From Globodera rostochiensis (Eukaryota > Nematoda > Chromadorea > Rhabditida > Heteroderidae): 64,000 nt of DNA. The DNA is taken from NCBI GenBank assembly GCA_018350325.1, contig JAEVLN010000006.1, forward strand, positions 3,462,056 to 3,526,055, read 5' to 3'. This document shows, piece after piece, positions 58,276 to 64,000 of the stretch. Positions within the stretch are counted from its first letter, which is position 1. Each line of letters begins with the position of its first letter. The notes beneath the pieces were generated by a model, which was not told the DNA's origin, ran no database searches, and was given only the letters and a program-made list of their open reading frames with translations. The translations under genes were made by a program, and so were the position numbers.

Positions 58276-58553
58276 CTGCATAATCTTATGTTTTATGTCT
58301 GAATTTAATTGATTGATCAATTGAAAAATTCTTGGCTATAAATAAGGCTAGGAATTAAGCACATTCAAGCGGCACTTTATTCAAGGCAGTAACAATTTTC
58401 TTACCCATAAAATGAAAAATAGTTTTATTTGCAAAATACTTTCAACTAAACCCATAAAATGGTTTTTTCTAAAGTTTTGATTAAAAACGGGTCTAATATT
58501 CAAAATATTTGCAAAAAATTTCCTAAAAAAAAATATTCCAGCTTTGTTAAAAA

Positions 58554-59483
58554 ATGAACCGCTTGACCATTTTTATGAGCGTTTTCTTTGCCGGATTGTT
58601 ATTTGCAAGCGGCTTGCCCAACTTCCTCAAACCAAAAGGAGGCAAAAAACCAAAACAAGGAGCAGCACGCGAAGAAAGACAAGAAGCACCAGCGTACCAA
58701 GGAGCACCATCGTACCAAGGAGCACCATCGTACCAAGGAGCACCATCGTACCAAGGAGCACCATCGTACCAAGGAGCAGCAGCGCACTATCACCAAGGAG
58801 CGCCAGCGTACCATGGAGCAGCAGCGTACCAAGAAAGACCAGCGCCAATTGAAGGAATACAGTGTGAGTGTGATTTTTGTAAAATTGGACTGAACTCCTA
58901 GAATCGGCTATCTTTTGAAAATTAAAATGCCAAGTTCTGACTGGGTCACTAACAAATCTGCAAAACAGATCATCGCGTAAAAACATTAATTTTTATGTTA
59001 TTGCAACAACTCCCGATTTGGAGCGTGAATTCTCGGCCCCGTTCACTTCTTGGTTTTTGTAATCACAAGGTTATTCAGGGCCCGAAGGCATTGGTTTGAA
59101 AAAAGGCCGATACAAAAAAGCAATTTGACTAAATGATCAATTAATATTTAAAAAAATCCTCTGAACATTTTCATTGTCCTAATTTTTAATATAATTTAAT
59201 AGATGCGGGAAATTATCAAGCACACAACAACATAGATTTTGTGGAACGCAACCAAATGATAAATCAGCCGGCCTTTCAACAAGGCTCAGAACCTCCTTCA
59301 GAATGTACGTGAGATCCGTGTTTATTGATTTTTTGAGTCGGAAGACCAAAAACATACTTTTTGAATCCGAGCTATTTATTGTAAATGCAATATTATTTTT
59401 AACTTTTGATTTTAGTGTTTGATTATGGCAAGCCAAACTACAATTATGACACGTACATATACAGCCAATATTATCAAAAATGA
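58554..59483 (+). CDS. Secreted Tyr/Gln/Ala-repeat protein
   Basis: Exons 58554-58863, 59203-59304 and 59416-59483 join in phase; 159 residues. A signal peptide (MNRLTIFMSVFFAGLLFASG) is followed by a Lys/Gly-rich segment (LKPKGGKKPKQG), about eight degenerate copies of YQGAP(S/A) (18-bp DNA unit, four exact copies at about 58696-58770), then a polar part rich in Asn/Gln/Glu and an aromatic end NYNYDTYIYSQYYQK. Such Tyr/Gln repeats occur in secreted adhesive, cuticle or gland proteins and in some parasite effectors; the exact role is unknown. The exact DNA repeats point to recent expansion. All splice sites are standard. Confidence 0.8.
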
Positions 59484-60907
59484 GCGATGTGGAAAGTGGT
59501 GAAAAGCACAACAGTTTATGCATGCATCTATTTTTGTTCATTTTGTAGTATTTAGTTTGTAGTATTTAGAAAAAAATCTTTATTGTTTGGAGTTTCAAGA
59601 GTATTAACCACGGTTTTCAACTATGGCTAATAGTTTTAGGCAATTGAAGTTTTTAGAGCCCTATTTCGTTTATGGAATTTATTAAGACAAAAGGTAATAA
59701 ATACCGAATGCACAGCTGAAGCAATTTGTTTCAACATCCTAAAGCCGAAAGTGCCCAAAACTCTGACAAATCTGAAAATAATTCAGAACTGAAAAGAATT
59801 TAACGTCATGATAGATTAAAATTGGCGTTGGCATCCCGACCCCGATACCCAACAGTACCGTCCCCGACAAGACTCCGATAATTTGAAATGCACCAAATTG
59901 AGTTACTTCATATTTCTGCACTGTTTTCATCTTTTTGAGCAAGTCTGGGCGAGAAAGAAAAAGATCACAGTTTTTATAGAATTTTTGTTAAGCAATTTTT
60001 TCAAAAAATGTTCCATTTTTAGGGGTACATCGGTAAATTTTTTAGAATTTTTACACAAAAAAATTGTAAATTTCGAAGAATTTGCCAATTCGATTTTTAA
60101 AATTTTTTGGTAATTCTGCTACTTCTGCTGGGGGCAGGTGGATCGGCGGTGCCGATAGGCGCCGCCTAACCCCTCAAATTTTGAAAAACCATAGAGGGGA
60201 TCCTTTTGATCAAAATTTTTATTGACTATTTTTCACACATTTTGATCAAAAGTGCCCCCCCCCGATGAGAGGAATTGATTTTTGACGTAAATTCAATTAT
60301 TAAATTTTGACAGTTTTATGCAATTTTAAACAAAAATAGCTACAATTCATAAAAAGAATTTTTGTTGCTTGGAATTCCGTCTGAAGAATGGAGAGGAGGG
60401 GAAAGGCTCATTATATTCAAGAGAAAGATTTTGGGTGTAAAAAATCGCAGAACTCGCACAATTTTCCATGAATTGTGATGAAAAATAAAATGAAAACAAA
60501 ACAGCAAAAAATTCGATGGAAAAAGTTATTATTTTATACAGAAATGTGAAAAGGTGTCAGCTGATTACTGTTATCTGGGCTCATTGGTTCTGTGTTTTGA
60601 CTATTTTTTTAAAAAATAGTTGTTTTTATAAAATAGTTTTAAACGATCAAATTACTAAACAGTTGCCAATCCAAAAAACAGTTAACTCATACAAATACTC
60701 CTTATATTCTCATCACTAGCTGATGGTTTCCTTCATACGGTAGCTCAACAGCTACCATAATTGCTGCTAACCAGCAGATCCGTCATCATGTTCATGTTAT
60801 CTCCGCCTCTGCGCTTCCTGGACATTCCCAAAGCGCTGCTGGTCAGTGTCAATGTACAACATTGGCACCGAAGCATCCGAGAAGGTGATCGATCAAAGGC
60901 GATCACG
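59484..60907. other. Spacer, no gene seen
   Basis: Contains the dispersed core at 60143-60166 flanked by a G-rich tract. Open frames are short and unsupported. The 3' untranslated part of the kinase gene on the complement should lie at the right end. Confidence 0.5.
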
Positions 60908-63900
60908 TCACTTATGCCGTCTGCGGAGACTGAACGGACGGACGATCATTGAACACACTTTTTTGTCGTCTTTCGACATCGTTGTGTTTCCTACCCGCCA
61001 CTGCTGCTGCGCACTGATTGCTGTTGGTGTTTTGAACATGCTGTCCAAAAAGGTGCCGAACGTGTTGAACATGTTGTGCATTATCGTGGCATGGTGCTGT
61101 CTTTCTTTCTTCATGAAACATTCAGCACAGAAAATTTGTTGAAAATTGCCAATGTATAATATTGACGAGATTTGCGCATATGTTTGTTTACTGGCGCCAT
61201 TCACATTTAAAGTGTTATGCAGTTTTGGCACTGTTGCTGTTGTTATTATTGTTTTGGAGGGATTTTGCGAATTTTGACGACGGACGCACGGGAGGAATTC
61301 AATTTTACAATGAGTTTTTCAATATGTATGAGGTAGCTTATAGCAGCAGAAGCAGAAGCAGCAGCACATTCAACGATGATGATGATGATGGAATATTGGA
61401 GCCTAAATTTTATGTTTTTTAGATGTTTTCCCTCAAATTCTTAGCTTAAACCCAATAACTACCTGTTGGCCTCCTCCGCTGTTCTCGGGCTGTACTTGGG
61501 CAAGACCGCCAAGACTTGATTCCGGAAAGGAGTGAGCCAACATTGCGGCAACTGCTGATGAATCCTACAAAAAAATATTCAACTATATTTTTACACTGAA
61601 TTTGGTGCACAGATACTTTTCGAGCCATTCTCTAAGTTTATACACTTTAAAAATCGCAAAAATTGAATTTCAAAATGTCCTGGACGCGTGCCTCCTCCTG
61701 CCCGACCCGACCTGTTGCTGCGGGACTTGCTGCTGTTGCTGTTGCAGATTGCTCCAAATCGGTTGTGCGCCGCGACTTGCGGATGCGCCTGGGATGTTGG
61801 CGACAAGTGTTGAGGCGTACGCTGCAACAATTGCGGGCGCCGAGGCGGACGACGCGTTCAGACTGCCGGCAGCCGTCGCTACGGGCTGTTGCTGACCAAT
61901 TAGCGGAAATGCGGCGGCGGCTGGCATACTGCAAACACAAAATTTTTTAAAAAAAATGTTTAATGGATCTAAATTCTAAAATTAAGCGTTTGGGGTCTTT
62001 TATCACGTTTTTAAAGCTGGCACGTTTTTCACGTTTTGGGGTTTTTTGTCAAGTTTTTTCAAGATTTGGCCTTAACGCCTCTTTTGAATGCCTTGTTTCT
62101 ATCAAGTCCAACTCCGATTTGTCTCGTCCTCAAGCCCATAATTACTTCCTTTCTCAGCCAAATTTGCTCAAAATGGTGAAAAGTGGTAATAAATAAGATA
62201 GTTAATGATTGTTCGAGCAATTTTACATTAAATTACAAGCTTAAAAATTTCCCACTTTTTTGACACAAATTTTGCCACGTTCTGAACTCGTGTGCCACGT
62301 TTTTGGGTTTTGCCGATAGACCCTGGCCCAAGTTTTTATCAAAACGTCTGCTATTTCTTACACAAATCCGCTTAAAGCAGCCGATGCCATTCCGCCGTTT
62401 CCATCAACAAAATTGCCTGCTGCGGCACCGCTGGCGTAAAAACTTTGCGTTTGCGGCACATCGCGCGCACTGCGTTGTTGCGCCACACGGTGCGACAACG
62501 AACTGTCGCCAATGTCCATGCCAGTGCCAGCGGCGGAGGATGTGCCCCAGGCGACCGGATCCAGCACGTGCTGCTGTTGCTGCTCTACAACTGTTTGCTG
62601 GCCCATCAGCTGAAGAAGTCAAAAATAAAATTCACCAAATTATTTATGCTTAAAATTGGGAAAAAAATTTTAATTTGCTGGCACTGAAATATGTTACACC
62701 GATTTTTTTGTTGTATATTGCTATTTAAATCACCGATCGAGTAACTGAGTCCCAATAAAAAAATATTTCGCGTTTTAGTGGGACAATTGAAGTTTCTGTA
62801 TACCTTTAGGCCCAATTTGGTAAACACTATTTCTATAGGTAAAAAATTTGATTTTTTCGGTTTGAATTTATTTATTTGATTAAATAATTTATTATGTAGT
62901 ACGGTTTTATGCTTGTTTTACAAAGTTTGGCACGGTTTGATGCTGCTGCTGCTGGTAGGACGGGTGCTGCTGCTGGCGCGCAGATAGGGACACGGATGAC
63001 TGCGAGCGATTTGGTTGCGTGCCTGCGCTTGCGACTGCGTTCTGCTGCTGTTGCTCCTCGCCCGGGTTGCACTTGCGCAAGAATGGATGCCGCACCGCGT
63101 AGTACGGCTGCAATCTCTTGGCCGGGTCCAGCTCCAGCATGCGCTGGATGAGGTCCTGCAATATTATAACAAATAAATATTGAAATTTTTTGATTTGAAG
63201 TTTGCTTTTCGATTAAACCATATTTTAAAGGGTTTGTCAGCTCTATCCAATTTCGCATTTCGTTGGTAAAAGATCAGAATTTCTCAATTTATTATGATAA
63301 TCAAATTCCGATAAGATAGAAAATAGAGCGAGGACGATCGAGTCTCGTCGAGATTTTTTCGAGATTCTCGACCGACGAAATTTTATCGAGCGTCCAGGTT
63401 CGAGTTTCTCAATATCGGTCCTCAAGTCCTTGCTCTACTAGAAAGGATTAGGTAATGTTATAGTATTCAAAAAATTTCAAATTTGCCCAAAAGCATTTTC
63501 AACAAATAGTTTGAATTGCAATAAATTCACCTTAAACTTCATGTAGTCCTCCGCGGTGTGGCCAGCCTCGCCAAATCGGCGTCCAAACGGTCCGCCCGTG
63601 TGAACACCCAAAACGTCGGACAGACGCCGCGCACCGGGCGCCTTGTAAGATTTTGTGTCCCGCGCTTTTTTGCAGCGCCATTGGCCATCTGATTATTTAT
63701 AAAATATAAATTATCTTTTTTACATCAAATAATTCTAAAATGAAAAAAAATTAAAAAATATAACAATGTAATTATTATGCCGTCAGCAACGAGGAATTTC
63801 ATTTGTTTTTCATCAAAAAATTTCTGCTCATCAGTTTCATCATTCGGCAACTTATTTTGAATTTTTATTTAATTATTAATTAAATCTTTTTTGTTTAATT

Positions 63901-64000
63901 GTTTTTACTTTCGTCCAATTCGAAGAATTTGTTGGCTTTCGATGCCGAGTTGAGCAATTGACTTGACGGGATGCCGAGCACCTCCACAATTTTCATCATC
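60908..64000 (-). CDS. mbk-1: DYRK1-type kinase (MBK-1), C-terminal part
   Basis: Dual-specificity Tyr-regulated kinase; the N-terminal and most catalytic exons lie right of the window. Exons on the complement: 63909-64000, 63781-63850, 63531-63688, 62922-63155, 62362-62609, 61712-61928, 61463-61564, and probably 60908-61108. Seen: [38 protein letters not shown], the DYRK1 signature [29 protein letters not shown], then [19 protein letters not shown] and AVRHPF (kinase subdomain XI). A long Gln/Ala/Ser-rich tail follows ([32 protein letters not shown]), as in DYRK1A. An insertion ([20 protein letters not shown]) interrupts the normal KLPDG segment; its left junction does not keep phase and its right intron needs a GC donor. 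The last exon is chosen by phase and codon use. Confidence 0.88.
63324..63437. mobile_element. hAT-like MITE in kinase intron
   Basis: Ends TAGAGCGAGGAC / GTCCTTGCTCTA with flanks ATAGAAAA and CTAGAAAG (6 of 8 match). Interior TCGAGATT..TCTCGA palindromes. Confidence 0.6.

Noticed and set aside
61602..61950. Several open frames on both strands around 61.6-62.0 and 62.4-62.65 kb
   Set aside because: Shadows of the Gln/Ala-rich tail exons of the DYRK gene, which keep phase with the kinase domain.

Overview
This window is eukaryotic nuclear DNA, most likely from a nematode, and a plant-parasitic (tylenchid, perhaps cyst-type) nematode is the best guess. The evidence is a DUF273 protein (a family known essentially from nematodes), short AT-rich introns with frequent GC donors, SK-channel, DYRK and MKK4 genes in a nematode-like exon style, a tRNA-Leu(AAG), and scraps of the nematode telomere motif TTAGGC. 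Species cannot be fixed from the sequence. Exon joins were worked out by hand from reading frame, splice dinucleotides and phase; boundaries may be off by a base or two where noted.

Left part (1-12,600): the 3' part of a short-chain dehydrogenase (SDR) on +, then two genes for secreted, low-complexity proteins (3096-3626 and 5369-9068). The second has a 77-residue Glu-rich tandem repeat and an Arg/Ser-rich tail, and its large intron holds nested transposons. An unrecognised protein follows (9578-10736, 5' end unresolved), with a decayed relative of one of its segments at 4461. A tRNA relic, a 21-bp tandem repeat, an orphan exon and a tiny two-exon gene follow.

Middle part (13,100-33,500): a five-exon DUF273 glycosyltransferase-like gene on -, with a 182-bp hAT-type MITE in an intron; a repeat-dense stretch (15.7-18.9 kb); a four-membrane-span protein (18,928); an aldo-keto reductase that has lost two catalytic residues (21,967); an SK-type calcium-activated potassium channel (23,930); a 60-residue secreted His/Glu-rich peptide (26,836) that overlaps, tail to tail, an unknown membrane protein on - (27,137-28,852); and a C2H2 zinc-finger protein (30,977).

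Right part (33,980-64,000): an acidic unknown protein on -; a 21-exon secreted protein built of several divergent galectin-like domains (38,073-45,061); a complete MKK4-type MAP kinase kinase on -; tRNA-Leu(AAG); a nuclear protein with an incomplete extended-PHD zinc domain (49,469-51,478) directly abutting a MULE/FLYWCH transposase gene on - (51,683-54,289); a 47-residue protein; a minisatellite; a secreted Tyr/Gln-repeat protein (58,554); and the C-terminal part of a DYRK1/MBK-1 kinase on -, running off the right edge.

There is no operon-like logic joining the genes. Two themes recur: many secreted, repeat-rich or lineage-specific proteins (possible effectors or surface proteins), and a heavy load of small non-autonomous DNA transposons, several with readable target-site duplications, mostly in introns and intergenic gaps.
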